64,000 bases of DNA from Arthrobacter antibioticus (GCF_030063205.1 NZ_JASISQ010000005.1:62001-126000), one strand, 5' to 3'. Counted from the stretch's first letter, positions 34,083 to 43,974 are shown. Translations and numbers: made by a program. Notes: generated from the letters alone by a model not told the origin.

Positions 34083-35483
34083 CTACTTGGCGGGCATTTC
34101 CTCTGTGACAGCTTTTAGCGTGCCAGTATCAATATCCTGCGATGGGCCGTTGAGGTAGCGTCCTAGGGAATCATCCATAGCGTTGATCCAGCGCGTGTGG
34201 TGTTTTTTGGCCATCGTTCCGGTAATTACCGAGCGGTGGATAGTGTCGCGGTAACCCAGAATGTCCGTTTCCTTCTGTCTCATCCAATCCTTAAACAGCT
34301 GCGAAACGGCGTCAAGATCGAAGGTTGGATAGTCGGTGGCTGCGATGAGCTCGCGCAGGTACTCCGACTGGAAATCGGCTTGGGCGTTGTGATCGGGCAG
34401 TGCCGCTTGGCGTTCCAACCAGAGCTGAATATTTGTTTCGCGCTCAGCCGGGGCTGGTAGCTCGATGGCGCCACTGATGACGTCCCTGGCAAACCATGCC
34501 TGTGCGTCAAACATGTTGAAGGTGTAATACTGGTCCTGCGCGCCCAAGTAAAACAGGTTGGTGTTTTCTTGCCACACCACGCCCTTGTACAGGTTGGCAG
34601 GGTAGAGCACATTTTTGGATTTCAGGCTCAGCTCACTGGGTAGGAACGGGTATTTGTGCTGGTACCCGGTGCAAAGTACCACGGCGTCAAATTCCCCGCA
34701 GGTGCCATCACTGAAGTGCGCGGTGCTGCCCTGGAAGTGGCTGACGAGGGGGCGTTCAACTGTGTTTTCTGGCCAGTCAAAGCCCATCGGAGCTGTGCGG
34801 TAGCTGAAAGTAATGGAGGCCGCACCCATTTTATGGGCTTGCATGCCAATGTCTTCGGCCGAGTAACTGCTGCCGATCATGAGTAGATTTTTGGTTGCGA
34901 AGCGTTCTGCACCGCGGAAGTCATGAGCGTGGAGGACTTCGCCGGGGAAGGTGTTGATACCAGTGAATTCCGGCACGGCAGGAGTGGAGAAGTGGCCCGT
35001 AGCGACTACCAGTTTATCGAAGACGTGATCAGTAGTGGTGGCCGTGGTTAGATCCTCCACTGTCACGGTGAATTCTTCCGTGTCCGGGTTGTAGCTGGTG
35101 TGGCGGGCCACAGTGTTGAACTGGACATATTTGCGAACATCGGAGCTTTCAACGCGGCCCTTGATGTAATCAAAAAGGACTTCACGGGGCGGGAATGATG
35201 AGATGGCGCGGCCAAAGTGCTCATCAAAGGAGTAGTCGGCGAATTCCAGGCACTCTTTGGGGCCGTTGGACCACAGGTGGCGGTACATGCTGGAGTGCAC
35301 AGGCTCGCCATGCTCATCCAAACCGGTGCGCCAACTACTATTCCATTGGCCACCCCAGTTGTTCTGCTTTTCAAAACACAAAATCTCAGGGATATCCGCG
35401 CCGTTTTGCCGGGCAGACTCAAACGCCCGCAACTGAGCCATACCGCTGGGCCCGGCACCAATGATTCCAACTCGTAATCTCAT
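34083..35483 (-). CDS. Flavin-containing monooxygenase, trimethylamine monooxygenase-like
   Basis: A 466-residue FMO that would N-oxygenate trimethylamine or a similar amine using NADPH and FAD. The FAD site is RVGIIGAGPSGMAQL at the N-terminus; CFEKQNNWGGQWN follows. The FMO fingerprint region is FPGEVLHAHDFRG (about residues 165-177), and the NADPH site is LMIGSSYSAEDIG. The overall pattern resembles bacterial Tmm. I chose ATG 35483 with GAGGAGAG 7 nt upstream; the frame continues to 35723 with an 80-codon extension lacking similarity. Genes for trimethylamine transport or demethylation are not nearby. Confidence 0.8.
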   Translation of the reverse strand: MRLRVGIIGAGPSGMAQLRAFESARQNGADIPEILCFEKQNNWGGQWNSSWRTGLDEHGEPVHSSMYRHLWSNGPKECLEFADYSFDEHFGRAISSFPPREVLFDYIKGRVESSDVRKYVQFNTVARHTSYNPDTEEFTVTVEDLTTATTTDHVFDKLVVATGHFSTPAVPEFTGINTFPGEVLHAHDFRGAERFATKNLLMIGSSYSAEDIGMQAHKMGAASITFSYRTAPMGFDWPENTVERPLVSHFQGSTAHFSDGTCGEFDAVVLCTGYQHKYPFLPSELSLKSKNVLYPANLYKGVVWQENTNLFYLGAQDQYYTFNMFDAQAWFARDVISGAIELPAPAERETNIQLWLERQAALPDHNAQADFQSEYLRELIAATDYPTFDLDAVSQLFKDWMRQKETDILGYRDTIHRSVITGTMAKKHHTRWINAMDDSLGRYLNGPSQDIDTGTLKAVTEEMPAK

Positions 35484-35846
35484 GCTGCTCTCCTCATCAC
35501 TTGGATCCTCTGTGTCTTCATGAATCGACGCTTCGAATCCACGCTCAGTGGCTATGTTGCGAGGTGCCGTGATCGGTTCCTCAAGGTAGAGCGTCAAAGG
35601 CGCGTAATGCGCGGCGGCAGATAAAGACTGCGGCAAATGTTCGGGCGGTTGATCGCCTGCGGTTATGCCGAACTCAAGCGCCAGTGGCACTGTCCGGAAC
35701 CGGGGTTGGGTGTTTGTGGGCACCCGGATTCGTTAAGCGGTTTGCCGCAGATCCAAGAAGCAGCAAACCTGTAACCATTGCAACATTTTAGTAAAAATAA
35801 GTCAAAATCAACAAATAGTTTATTTCTGCTTACTGATCAAGGCGTT
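35484..35846. other. Intergenic region with an AT-rich block
   Basis: This 363-nt gap separates the FMO start from the ABC-F stop, both on the minus strand. An in-frame extension of the FMO frame covers 35484-35723 but has no ribosome-binding site or recognisable similarity. 35765-35845 is markedly AT-rich compared with the surroundings and may hold the FMO promoter. I see no gene or RNA that I can name. Confidence 0.5.
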
Positions 35847-37484
35847 TTAAAGCTCTGTGACCTGACCGCCATCGACAGCCCACCTGGTGTCAAGGGAAAC
35901 GTTCTCCAATAGCCGCCTGTCATGGGTGACAAGTAGCAGTGTGCCTTCGTAACTATCCAGAGCCTGCTCCAGTTGCTCGATCGCAGGCAGATCCAGATGG
36001 TTGGTTGGTTCATCCAGCACCAGGACGTTCACTCCGCGTGCCTGCAGAAGCGCCAAGGATGCACGGGTGCGCTCCCCGGGGGAGAGGGCGCCCACGACGC
36101 TACTCACTTGGTCAGCCTTCAAGCCAAACTTGGCCAAGAGCGTCCTGACCTCACCTTGGTTTAGCTCCGGCACAAGCTCTTCAAAAGCAGCACCCAGGGG
36201 CTGGTCTTCGGGGAACTGGCTGCGAGTTTGGTCTACTTCTCCGATTGAGACATTTGCCCCCAGAGACGCTGTTCCGCTGTCCGGGGCGCGCTGGCCAAGC
36301 AGCAATCGCAGCAGGGTCGACTTGCCTGCGCCATTGGGGCCTGTGATGCCAATCCGTTCGCCCGCGTTGACTTGCAACGAGACCGGGCCCATGGTGAAGC
36401 TGCCTTGAGTGAGAACGGCGGCATTTAATGTGCAAACTACAGTACTGGAACGCGGTGCCTCACCAATACGAAATTGCAGTGCCCATTCTTTGCGTGGTTC
36501 TTCTACTTCATCGAGCCGGGCAATGCGGGACTCCATTTGGCGTACCTTTTGGGCCTGCTTCTCGGAGGACTCAGCGCTGGCGCGACGACGGATTTTGTCA
36601 TTGTCCGGGCTCTTCTTCATGGCGTTGCGTACACCCTGAGAGCTCCACTCACGCTGGGTCCGTGCACGCCCTACGAGGTCAGCCTTTTTATCGGAAAATT
36701 CGTCATAAGCTTCGCGGGCGTGCCGTTTGGCGATGGCGCGCTCCTCCAGAAACGAGTCATAGCCACCTTCATAAACAGCTACCTTGTTTTGTGCCTGGTC
36801 CAGCTCCACCACCGAAGTTATGCACCTCGAAAGAAATTCCCGGTCGTGAGAAACAAGAACCACACCACCGCGTAGTCCCTTTACGAAATCTTCGAGCCGG
36901 GCAAGTCCGGCCAAATCGAGGTCGTTGGTGGGCTCGTCCAGCAGGACGATGTCAAAACGGCTCAGCAGCAGCGCGGCAAGCGCTACGCGAGCGGCCTGAC
37001 CGCCGGAAAGTCCTGTCATGGCGCCATGGGGATCAACGGTGAGTCCCAGTTCTGCCAGTATCGCAGGGATGCGCTCCGCAAGATCAACGGCGCCAGAGGC
37101 CAGCCAGCGATCAAGCGAGGCAGCATACCTGTCATTATCCGCAGAGGTGCCCGTGCCCAACGCCTCAGCCGAGGTCTCCATCTCAACCGTTGCTTGGGTG
37201 CAGCCGGTACGTCGGCCAATGTAGGAGGCAATTGATTCGCCCTCAATCCGTTCATGTTCCTGTGGCAGCCAGCCGATAAAGGCATCCTGCGGGGCCGTGC
37301 TGACGGAGCCGCCCTGCGGTATCGATGCACCCGCTAAGAGACTGAGCAGCGTTGATTTCCCGGCACCATTAGCGCCCACAACGCCAATCACATCGCCTGG
37401 GGCCACGGTGAAAGAAAGGTTATTGAACAAGGTGCGGTGTGCGTGGCCGCCGGCAAGGTCCTTTGCCACAAGTGTTGCGCTCAT
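35847..37484 (-). CDS. ABC-F family ATP-binding protein
   Basis: A 545-residue soluble protein with two ABC ATPase domains and no membrane domain, acting on ribosomes (translation factor or antibiotic target protection). Walker A motifs are GANGAGKSTLLSLLAG (about 36-51) and GPNGAGKSTLLRLLLG (about 374-389). Signatures are LSGGQAARVALA and LSPGERTRASLA, with Walker B/EPT motifs LLDEPTNDLDL and VLDEPTNHLDL. The linker between domains is charged and helical (about 240-310), typical of ABC-F. Whether it confers resistance cannot be judged here. Confidence 0.9.
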   Translation of the reverse strand: MSATLVAKDLAGGHAHRTLFNNLSFTVAPGDVIGVVGANGAGKSTLLSLLAGASIPQGGSVSTAPQDAFIGWLPQEHERIEGESIASYIGRRTGCTQATVEMETSAEALGTGTSADNDRYAASLDRWLASGAVDLAERIPAILAELGLTVDPHGAMTGLSGGQAARVALAALLLSRFDIVLLDEPTNDLDLAGLARLEDFVKGLRGGVVLVSHDREFLSRCITSVVELDQAQNKVAVYEGGYDSFLEERAIAKRHAREAYDEFSDKKADLVGRARTQREWSSQGVRNAMKKSPDNDKIRRRASAESSEKQAQKVRQMESRIARLDEVEEPRKEWALQFRIGEAPRSSTVVCTLNAAVLTQGSFTMGPVSLQVNAGERIGITGPNGAGKSTLLRLLLGQRAPDSGTASLGANVSIGEVDQTRSQFPEDQPLGAAFEELVPELNQGEVRTLLAKFGLKADQVSSVVGALSPGERTRASLALLQARGVNVLVLDEPTNHLDLPAIEQLEQALDSYEGTLLLVTHDRRLLENVSLDTRWAVDGGQVTEL

Positions 37485-37742
37485 GACTCCATCTTAAGTT
37501 GCTTCGGAGCACTCTCTGAACCTCAGCGAAGTGTGCCCTCTCACTCCTTGGCATCTGTTGACCCGCAAGGGGGTGGCCCGGTGCTGGAAGATGATTCCCG
37601 GCGTCGTACTGGGCAAGGGGCCACAGCCGCCCAAGTATTGCAAGATGTGACGAACGGTTTGAAGCCGCCAGTGGTGGGTGGTCACACTGAAGAATCAAGA
37701 ATTTCAACCACAGGCACTGGCCCGCAATCAAAGGAAACGCAG

Positions 37743-38291
37743 ATGAGCGAAGCAACTCTTACCGAAAACAGCAACGACGCGGCACAGCGTTCGGCCCGGT
37801 TGGGTGAGGCCGGGGCAGCCTGGGCGCAGCGGATCGATCTCAACGCCGAGAATGCCAAGCTGACGTACAAGGTGGCTGGTGTGGGTGTCGGCTCGGTAGC
37901 CACGCGACTCAACGCTGGCAAGCACCAATTCACTGTGGATGAGCCGGCAGCGCTGGCCGGGGACGACGCGGCGGCCAGTCCGGTGGAGTACGTGCTGGGC
38001 GCTGTCATCGCCTGCCAGGTGGTGGTGTACCGGCTATATGCCGAACAACTCGGGATCCAGATCGATGACATCACCATTAACGCCGAAGGGGATTTGGACG
38101 TGCGCGGCCTGTTTGGGATCGACCCCGCCGTGCGGCCTGGATTCAGTGATATCCGGTTGGCTGTTTCGATCTCCGGCCCCGAAACGCAGGAACGCTATGA
38201 GGAACTTGCCCGTACAGTGGAGGCGCGCTGTCCCGTGCAGGACATGCTCAGCAACTCCACACCCGTGAGCGCTGTGGTTAGGAAAAGCTAG
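37743..38291 (+). CDS. OsmC family protein
   Basis: A 182-residue OsmC/Ohr-fold protein. The first conserved cysteine lies in GAVIACQVVVYRLYAEQLGI (about residue 88) and the second in RCPVQDMLSN (about residue 164), the pair used in thiol peroxidase chemistry of the family. OsmC-type proteins reduce organic hydroperoxides. I chose the ATG at 37743 with AAAGGAAA 5-6 nt upstream; the longer frame from 37437 is not supported. The preceding 250 nt, after the divergent ABC-F gene, show no gene. Confidence 0.85.
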   Translation: MSEATLTENSNDAAQRSARLGEAGAAWAQRIDLNAENAKLTYKVAGVGVGSVATRLNAGKHQFTVDEPAALAGDDAAASPVEYVLGAVIACQVVVYRLYAEQLGIQIDDITINAEGDLDVRGLFGIDPAVRPGFSDIRLAVSISGPETQERYEELARTVEARCPVQDMLSNSTPVSAVVRKS

Positions 38292-38315
38292 TCGCCGCTG
38301 GCACTTCAGGTGCAC

Positions 38316-38969
38316 TTAGTTTTGTATCTGAGTATCCAGTGACAACCAGTTGTCCCGGGTAGCCAGCGAGGCGGCTTCGGTGTCCCCAAGGCTGGCCAGT
38401 TTAATGATCTGCGCATGTGCCGTGACCGAATGCCGTGCCTGATCGGAACTAAAGCGCTGATACTCCATCCGCCGCAGCACAGGCATGCTCTGCTCAAGCA
38501 CCAGCGGAATCATTGCGTTGGCGCAGGCTGCAACCATTTCGGCATGAAACTGATCGTCGGCAGCTAAGGCGGCATCGACGTCGTCGGTCTTCAGCGCGGC
38601 GGAGAACTTGGCGTTGGCCGCGACCATATTGGCAAGATGTTCTTCGGTCAGGACCGGGACAGCCAATCTGGTTGCCAGCTCATGCATCGCCGCCACCACC
38701 TGCCGGGCATCCTTTGTGGCGGCAGGGTCCAAGGACGCCACCATCGTGGCCCTGCCCGGCTGGGAAACAATCAGCCCGGCCCGTTCCAAACGCAGCAAAG
38801 CTTCCCGAATCGGGGTCCTGCTCACGCCCAGCCACGCTTCCAGTTCAGGATCACGCAGCCGCTCGCCGGGGGCGAAGGTGCCATCAATGATGGCGTCGCG
38901 AATGGATTCATAGACATCATTGCGCAGCAGAGACCGTTTGTGGATTCCGTGGGGCAAGGGAGTGGGCAT
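38316..38969 (-). CDS. GntR family regulator (FCD type)
   Basis: A 217-residue regulator. Residues 12-75 form the GntR winged helix: LLRNDVYESIRDAIIDG, LEAWLGVSRTPIREALLRLE, then the wing IVSQPGRATMVA. The C-terminal all-helical FCD domain (about 85-210) carries the metal/ligand histidines in DDQFHAEMVAAC and SVTAHAQII. It is divergent from the ACC deaminase gene at 39131, which is its likely target, with a 16-bp perfect palindrome in the shared promoter region. I chose ATG 38969 as the start. Confidence 0.88.
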   Translation of the reverse strand: MPTPLPHGIHKRSLLRNDVYESIRDAIIDGTFAPGERLRDPELEAWLGVSRTPIREALLRLERAGLIVSQPGRATMVASLDPAATKDARQVVAAMHELATRLAVPVLTEEHLANMVAANAKFSAALKTDDVDAALAADDQFHAEMVAACANAMIPLVLEQSMPVLRRMEYQRFSSDQARHSVTAHAQIIKLASLGDTEAASLATRDNWLSLDTQIQN

Positions 38970-39057
38970 GCAACATAGGATATATCGCCAAGCCGCGTGG
39001 TGGGCGCACGTGGGACGGTATGAATGCTGAAGGCGTGCCAACACCTGAACGGCGCCC

Positions 39058-39095
39058 TTGACAAGAGTGTATTAATGGAATGCAATATATTGCAT
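39058..39095 (+). promoter_or_regulatory. acdS promoter with palindromic operator
   Basis: A consensus TTGACA lies at 39058-39063. The perfect 16-bp palindrome ATGCAATATATTGCAT at 39080-39095 begins 17 nt after it and so covers the expected -10 position. It is centred about 43 nt before the acdS start and 118 nt from the GntR start. AT-rich palindromes of this size are usual sites for FCD-type GntR repressors. Confidence 0.65.
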
Positions 39096-39130
39096 ACCTA
39101 GTGTGTTTTACTCTAAAGTTCAAGGACGTC

Positions 39131-40138
39131 ATGGCAATCTCAGATTTCGAGCGTTATCCCCTGACTTTTGGCCCCAGTCCCATCCATGACCTGCCACGCT
39201 TAAGTGAGCACCTGGGCGGGGCAAAAATCTGGGCAAAACGCGAGGATGTGAACAGTGGCCTGGCTTTTGGCGGCAACAAAACACGCAAACTGGAATACAT
39301 CGTCCCGGACGCCATCGCCCAAGGCGCTGACACTTTGGTGTCCATTGGCGGCTACCAGTCCAACCACACCCGCCAAGTAGCTGCCGTTGCCGCCAAACTC
39401 GGGATGAAAGCCCGGCTCGTGCAGGAAAACTGGGTGGACTGGCCTGACCCACTCAGTGATCGTGTGGGCAATATCCAGCTAAGCCGCATCATGGGTGCTG
39501 AGGTCCACCTCGACTCCGCGGGCTTTGACATTGGCATTCGCAACAGCTGGGAGCAGGCCATCAAAGATGTGCAAGACGCTGGCGGCAAGCCCTATCCCAT
39601 TCCCGCTGGAGCCTCGGAGCACCACCTAGGCGGACTTGGTTTCGCGAACTGGGCCTACGAGGTTGAAAAACAGGAACAGGAACTTGGCATCTTTTTCGAC
39701 ACCATCGTGGTCTGTACAGTGACAGGATCCACCCACGCAGGGATGATCGCGGGGTTCGCCGGACAGGACCGCCCGCGGCGAGTCATTGGCATTGACGCCT
39801 CCGCAACGATCGAAAAAACTCGTGCTCAGGTGGCAAGGATCGCCCGCCATACCGCGGCACTGATTGGCTTGGAGCGCGACATTCGCGATGATGAGATCAC
39901 CGTCCTGGAAGGCTGGGCCGGTGACTACTACGGGATTCCCGTGGATTCCACCCTGGAAGCTATCCGCCTCTCCGGCACACTCGAGGGAATGATTATTGAT
40001 CCCGTCTATGAGGGCAAGTCCATGGCCGGACTTATTGATCTGGTCAGTTCCAAGGACATCCCGACTACTAGCAACGTCCTCTACGCGCACCTCGGCGGAC
40101 AACTGGCGCTCAACGCCTACAGCGGGCTGTTTCGCTAG
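39131..40138 (+). CDS. acdS: 1-Aminocyclopropane-1-carboxylate deaminase
   Basis: PLP enzyme that opens the ethylene precursor ACC to 2-oxobutyrate and ammonia, a plant-association trait. The 335-residue protein aligns from the start ([17 protein letters not shown]) with Pseudomonas AcdS. Lys50 in [10 protein letters not shown] is the PLP lysine (Lys51 there). The residues said to separate true ACC deaminases from D-cysteine desulfhydrases are present: Glu294 in PVYEGKSM and Leu321 in AHLGG (Glu295 and Leu322 there). The ATG at 39131 has AAGGA 4 nt upstream. Control by the divergent GntR gene is likely. Confidence 0.92.
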   Translation: MAISDFERYPLTFGPSPIHDLPRLSEHLGGAKIWAKREDVNSGLAFGGNKTRKLEYIVPDAIAQGADTLVSIGGYQSNHTRQVAAVAAKLGMKARLVQENWVDWPDPLSDRVGNIQLSRIMGAEVHLDSAGFDIGIRNSWEQAIKDVQDAGGKPYPIPAGASEHHLGGLGFANWAYEVEKQEQELGIFFDTIVVCTVTGSTHAGMIAGFAGQDRPRRVIGIDASATIEKTRAQVARIARHTAALIGLERDIRDDEITVLEGWAGDYYGIPVDSTLEAIRLSGTLEGMIIDPVYEGKSMAGLIDLVSSKDIPTTSNVLYAHLGGQLALNAYSGLFR

Positions 40139-40398
40139 GATTTTTTACTAGCGGTTGGTTAGGGCGCTTTGTTAGGGAGCTCCCCAACAGCCAGCCAGTC
40201 ACCGGACGCGGTCAGCCAGCCAATGAATTTGTGGTGGCCCGCTCTTTGGTGAACAATCTCAACCCGATGTGCACTAGAGTAAATACTTGTGAGATAGATA
40301 ACGCAGCCTCCGCCCCACGCCGATCGCTCCGCATTGCCTGCGGACTGCTGGATCGCGTCAGAAATGCCTGCCAATCCGCAATGTGTTAGAAGGCCGTA
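40139..40398. other. Intergenic region without recognised features
   Basis: 260 nt between acdS and the ABC exporter. A short T run follows the acdS stop but I found no convincing hairpin, and no conserved open frame. A promoter for the exporter operon is expected here. Confidence 0.4.
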
Positions 40399-42180
40399 GT
40401 GCGCTCTTTTCCTTACAAATCCGCTAAAAAACCGAATCTGAGCTCCCCTGGCCGTTATCTTCTGTGGTTGGCTGGCGCTCAGCGTGGGACCCTCTTGATT
40501 GGCATCGTGTACGGCTCCATTTGGACTGTTTGCCAAGCGCTGACTCCCTATGTACTGGGTCAGGCGATTGACCAGGGCATTCTGCCCGGCAACTTCGCCC
40601 GCCTCTCTACCTGGGTGGGCGTATTGGTTGCGTTGACAATCGTGCAGTCCATCTCCGCTACCTTGCGTCACCGCGCAGCCGTGAGCAATTGGTTGCAGGC
40701 CGCGTACCGTTCCGCCCAAGTGGTGGGTTACAAGGTGACCCGCAGTGGAGATGCGTTGCCGCAAAAATTCTCCACGGGGGAAGTGGTCTCCACTTGTGCC
40801 TCCGATGCCATGCGCATTGGGGAAATCTTTGACGTGGCCGCGCGCTTGGCCGGTTCCGTGGTGGGCTACCTGCTGGTCTCCTATTTAGTCTTCCAATCAT
40901 CGTGGCAGTTGGGCCTGGTGGTGTTATTTGGTGTGCCGCTATGCGGTGCCGCACTGATGTTCGTGATCCGGCCTTTGCAAAGGCGTCAAAAGGAACAGCG
41001 CGAGGCCGCCGGGCAGATGACTGCCCTGGGCGCGGACACCGTGACGGGTCTGCGCGTGCTGCGTGGCATTGGCGGGGAGCACATCTTCGTTCAGCGTTAC
41101 AGGGAGCGTTCACGTACTACGCAGCTTGCGGGTAATAAGGTGGCGTATTCGCTGGCCGATTTGGATGCTGCGCAGGTCCTGGTGGTTGGCGTGTTCAGCG
41201 TGGCTTTCACCTGGATCGGCGCCCTGCAGGCTTTATCCGGACAAATCGACACCGGCCAGCTCGTGGCACTTTATGGATACGCGGTATTCCTGGTGTCCCC
41301 CATCCGCACCGCAGCCGATGCTGTCTCACGTTTTATTCGCGCCCAAGTGGGAGCCCGGCGAATCATTGATGTTTTGGCCACCCCTTCTGCCGTGCACGAC
41401 GTCGAGACTACAGTGCCGGCCCCCTTCGCACCGAGCGCTTTGCTCGACTCGGCAACGGGGGTGGTGATTGCGCCAGGTACGCTAACCGCCGTCGTCTCCG
41501 GCGATCCTGCCCAGTCAGCGAACCTGGCCCGGCGGCTTGGCCGGTTTGAGGATGCTGTATTGCGTGAGGCGGAGGTGCGCTGGGGTGCCGAGGCGCTGCA
41601 CCTGATGCCGCTGCGTGAGGTGCGCTCACGGATCGTCGTCTCTGATGCTGAGCCGCAGTTGTTCACCGGAACACTGCGGGAGGAACTGGATCCCACGGGA
41701 AAGCACACCGATGCCCAGATCATGGATGCCATTGAGGTAGCTAGTGCCCATGACGTATTTGATGGTCTGGACCACGGACTAGATGACGAAGTAACGGAGA
41801 AAGGGCGCGGTTTCTCCGGCGGGCAGCGCCAACGTTTAACTTTGGCGCGCGCAGTGCTGACGGAAGCGGAAGTGTTGGTGCTAATTGAACCGACCAGTGC
41901 TGTTGATGCGCACACCGAATCACGGATCGCCACGGCCCTGCAACGCACTCGCGGGGTACCTGAGAACACCACAGTGGTGGTCAGTGTTAGCCCGCTGCTA
42001 CTGGGCGCCATGGATACTGTGGTGTTCCTGCAGGACGGGAAAATTTTAGCGCAGGGTACGCACCGGGAGCTCCTGGACACCGTTCCGGACTACCGCAAAG
42101 TGGTGATCCGCGGCGAAGGTATGGATGGCCACAGCGCCGAAGTTATGAACAATACCGGCACAAACGGTGGGGGAAACTGA
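40399..42180 (+). CDS. ABC exporter subunit with degenerate ATPase motifs
   Basis: A 593-residue half-transporter: six membrane helices (about 30-310) and a nucleotide-binding domain (about 340-580). The signature FSGGQRQRLTLARA (472-485) is intact. However, the Walker A position reads SGDPAQSA (about 367-374) with no lysine, the Walker B aspartate is replaced (VLVLIEPTS, Ile496), and the switch histidine is absent (VVVSVSP). It should pair with the next gene product, supplying the signature for that protein's intact Walker A. Start is GTG 40399; the stop overlaps the partner start (TGATG). Substrate unknown. Confidence 0.88.
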   Translation: MRSFPYKSAKKPNLSSPGRYLLWLAGAQRGTLLIGIVYGSIWTVCQALTPYVLGQAIDQGILPGNFARLSTWVGVLVALTIVQSISATLRHRAAVSNWLQAAYRSAQVVGYKVTRSGDALPQKFSTGEVVSTCASDAMRIGEIFDVAARLAGSVVGYLLVSYLVFQSSWQLGLVVLFGVPLCGAALMFVIRPLQRRQKEQREAAGQMTALGADTVTGLRVLRGIGGEHIFVQRYRERSRTTQLAGNKVAYSLADLDAAQVLVVGVFSVAFTWIGALQALSGQIDTGQLVALYGYAVFLVSPIRTAADAVSRFIRAQVGARRIIDVLATPSAVHDVETTVPAPFAPSALLDSATGVVIAPGTLTAVVSGDPAQSANLARRLGRFEDAVLREAEVRWGAEALHLMPLREVRSRIVVSDAEPQLFTGTLREELDPTGKHTDAQIMDAIEVASAHDVFDGLDHGLDDEVTEKGRGFSGGQRQRLTLARAVLTEAEVLVLIEPTSAVDAHTESRIATALQRTRGVPENTTVVVSVSPLLLGAMDTVVFLQDGKILAQGTHRELLDTVPDYRKVVIRGEGMDGHSAEVMNNTGTNGGGN

Positions 42181-43925
42181 TGGCTGATAACAAGCTTCCT
42201 GTGGCGGATTCCGCTCAGGTCAAGGCAGAGGGTCTGCGTTTGATGAGCGCACACAAAAAGCCACTGGCCGGTGTGGTTGGGCTCTATGTTGTGTCTGCTG
42301 CGGCAGGTCTGGCCGGACCGTTCCTCTTGGGCAGGCTGGTAGACGCCATCAGCGTTGGCACAACGGCCGGGTTTATTGCCACTGTGGCGATGAGCTTGGC
42401 TGGCTTTGTGATTGTGCAGACCATACTGGCGCGATGGGCCAGGCGTAAAGGCATGGTGTTGGGGGAGAAAGTATTTGCCCAACTCCGTGAGGAATTCATG
42501 GAGCAGGTCACCTCGCTTCCGCTATCTACCGTGGAAAAGGCGGGGACCGGTGACCTTGTGTCCCGCACAACCAACGACGTTGACTCGGTCTCACACACCG
42601 TCCGCTTTGGTGTTCCACAGGTGCTGGTTTCAGTAGCAACCATTGCGCTGACGGCCACCGCAGCACTCTTGACCAGTCCACTTGTGGCCGTGGCCCTGCT
42701 GGTGGGTACACCATTGCTGATTCCCGTCACACGCTGGTACCTCAAGCGCGCCACCGCCGGATACTTGGCGGAGCGCGAAAGCTACGCGGTGCTCAATGGC
42801 GCCATCACCGAGACCATCGAGGGTGCCCGCACAGTTGACGCGCTGAGTCTTGGGCCGCACCGGCGCAACAGGATCGATGCGGCTCTAAAAAACTGCTTTG
42901 AACGTGAAAAGTACACGCTGGGATTGCGCACAATACTGTTCCCGGTGACCGAACTCGCTTTCTGGCTCCCGGTGGCTGCCGTGCTGTTGTGGGGCGGCTG
43001 GCTGTCATCCCAAGACCTTGTCACCACTGGCATGGTGGCCACGGTTGCGCTGTATGCCATGCAACTCATCGACCCCGTGGACACGCTGATCATGTGGATC
43101 GACGAGATCCAGGTGGGCGCCTCATCGTTGGCCCGCATTGTGGGCATCCGCAACGTTTCTCCGGACAGGATCGCCACGGATGCGGTGCCCACAGATGAGC
43201 AAATTATTCTCAACAACGCCCGTTACGCCTACCGTGAAGGCCACAACGTTTTGCACGGGATCGATCTCACGCTCCGTCCCGGCGAGCGTCTGGCCATGGT
43301 GGGTCCTTCTGGGGCGGGTAAGTCCACCCTTGGCCGGTTGCTGGCCGGAATCCATGGACCTACTTCCGGTTCCGTCACGGTGGGCGGGGTGCCGTTGGTT
43401 GACCGCCCGCTGGATGAATTACGTGGAGAGGTCGCCTTGGTCACCCAAGAACACCACGTGTTCGTGGGAACGCTGGCAGACAACGTCCGCTTGGGGAAGG
43501 CCGATGCAACTGACGCGCAGATCGAAAAGGCCCTCTCCGACGTCGGATCCTTATCTTGGGTGCGTGCCCTCCCCGAAGGTATTGCCACTGAAGTGGGTTC
43601 GGGATCACACACGCTGACCCCCGCTCAGGCGCAGGAACTGGCGTTGGCCCGGCTAGTGCTGGCGGATCCGCACACACTGGTGCTGGACGAGGCGACCTCG
43701 TTGATCGATCCGCAGGCCGCCCGCGATCTGGAGTTTTCACTCAGCGCCGTTTTGGCCGGACGGACTGTTGTGGCGATTGCGCACCGCCTGCATACCGCGC
43801 ACGACGCCGATCGTGTGGCGGTGGTGGAAAAGGGACGAATTTCCGAGCTGGGTTCCCACGATGAACTGCTGGCGCAAGGCGGATCCTACGCTGCGTTGTG
43901 GAACTCGTGGCGGCAAGACGCGTAA
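42180..43925 (+). CDS. ABC exporter subunit, catalytic Walker A partner
   Basis: A 581-residue half-transporter with six membrane helices (about 30-300). Its nucleotide-binding domain has intact Walker A GPSGAGKS (375-382), Walker B TLVLDE (499-504) and switch His535 in AIAHRL, but the signature is altered to LTPAQAQE (479 on) in place of LSGGQ. Together with the upstream subunit this gives one canonical and one dead ATP site, an asymmetric heterodimer. It overlaps the upstream gene by one base and is followed by a large palindrome at 43975-44042. Confidence 0.9.
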   Translation: MADNKLPVADSAQVKAEGLRLMSAHKKPLAGVVGLYVVSAAAGLAGPFLLGRLVDAISVGTTAGFIATVAMSLAGFVIVQTILARWARRKGMVLGEKVFAQLREEFMEQVTSLPLSTVEKAGTGDLVSRTTNDVDSVSHTVRFGVPQVLVSVATIALTATAALLTSPLVAVALLVGTPLLIPVTRWYLKRATAGYLAERESYAVLNGAITETIEGARTVDALSLGPHRRNRIDAALKNCFEREKYTLGLRTILFPVTELAFWLPVAAVLLWGGWLSSQDLVTTGMVATVALYAMQLIDPVDTLIMWIDEIQVGASSLARIVGIRNVSPDRIATDAVPTDEQIILNNARYAYREGHNVLHGIDLTLRPGERLAMVGPSGAGKSTLGRLLAGIHGPTSGSVTVGGVPLVDRPLDELRGEVALVTQEHHVFVGTLADNVRLGKADATDAQIEKALSDVGSLSWVRALPEGIATEVGSGSHTLTPAQAQELALARLVLADPHTLVLDEATSLIDPQAARDLEFSLSAVLAGRTVVAIAHRLHTAHDADRVAVVEKGRISELGSHDELLAQGGSYAALWNSWRQDA

Positions 43926-43974
43926 GCCTGCACGTGTTGTGGGTGGGTGCGTAGTCGAGACCCATTTTTCGTCT

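Noticed and set aside
35484-35723. 80-codon N-terminal extension of the FMO frame
   Set aside because: The ATG at 35483 has a strong GAGGAGAG and is followed at once by the FAD motif; the extension has no signal peptide or domain and a poor start site.
41000-41800. A frameshift or sequencing error as the cause of the missing Walker A in the ABC subunit
   Set aside because: The frame is continuous, the surrounding NBD blocks are in register, and the partner subunit has the complementary signature loss, so degeneration looks genuine.
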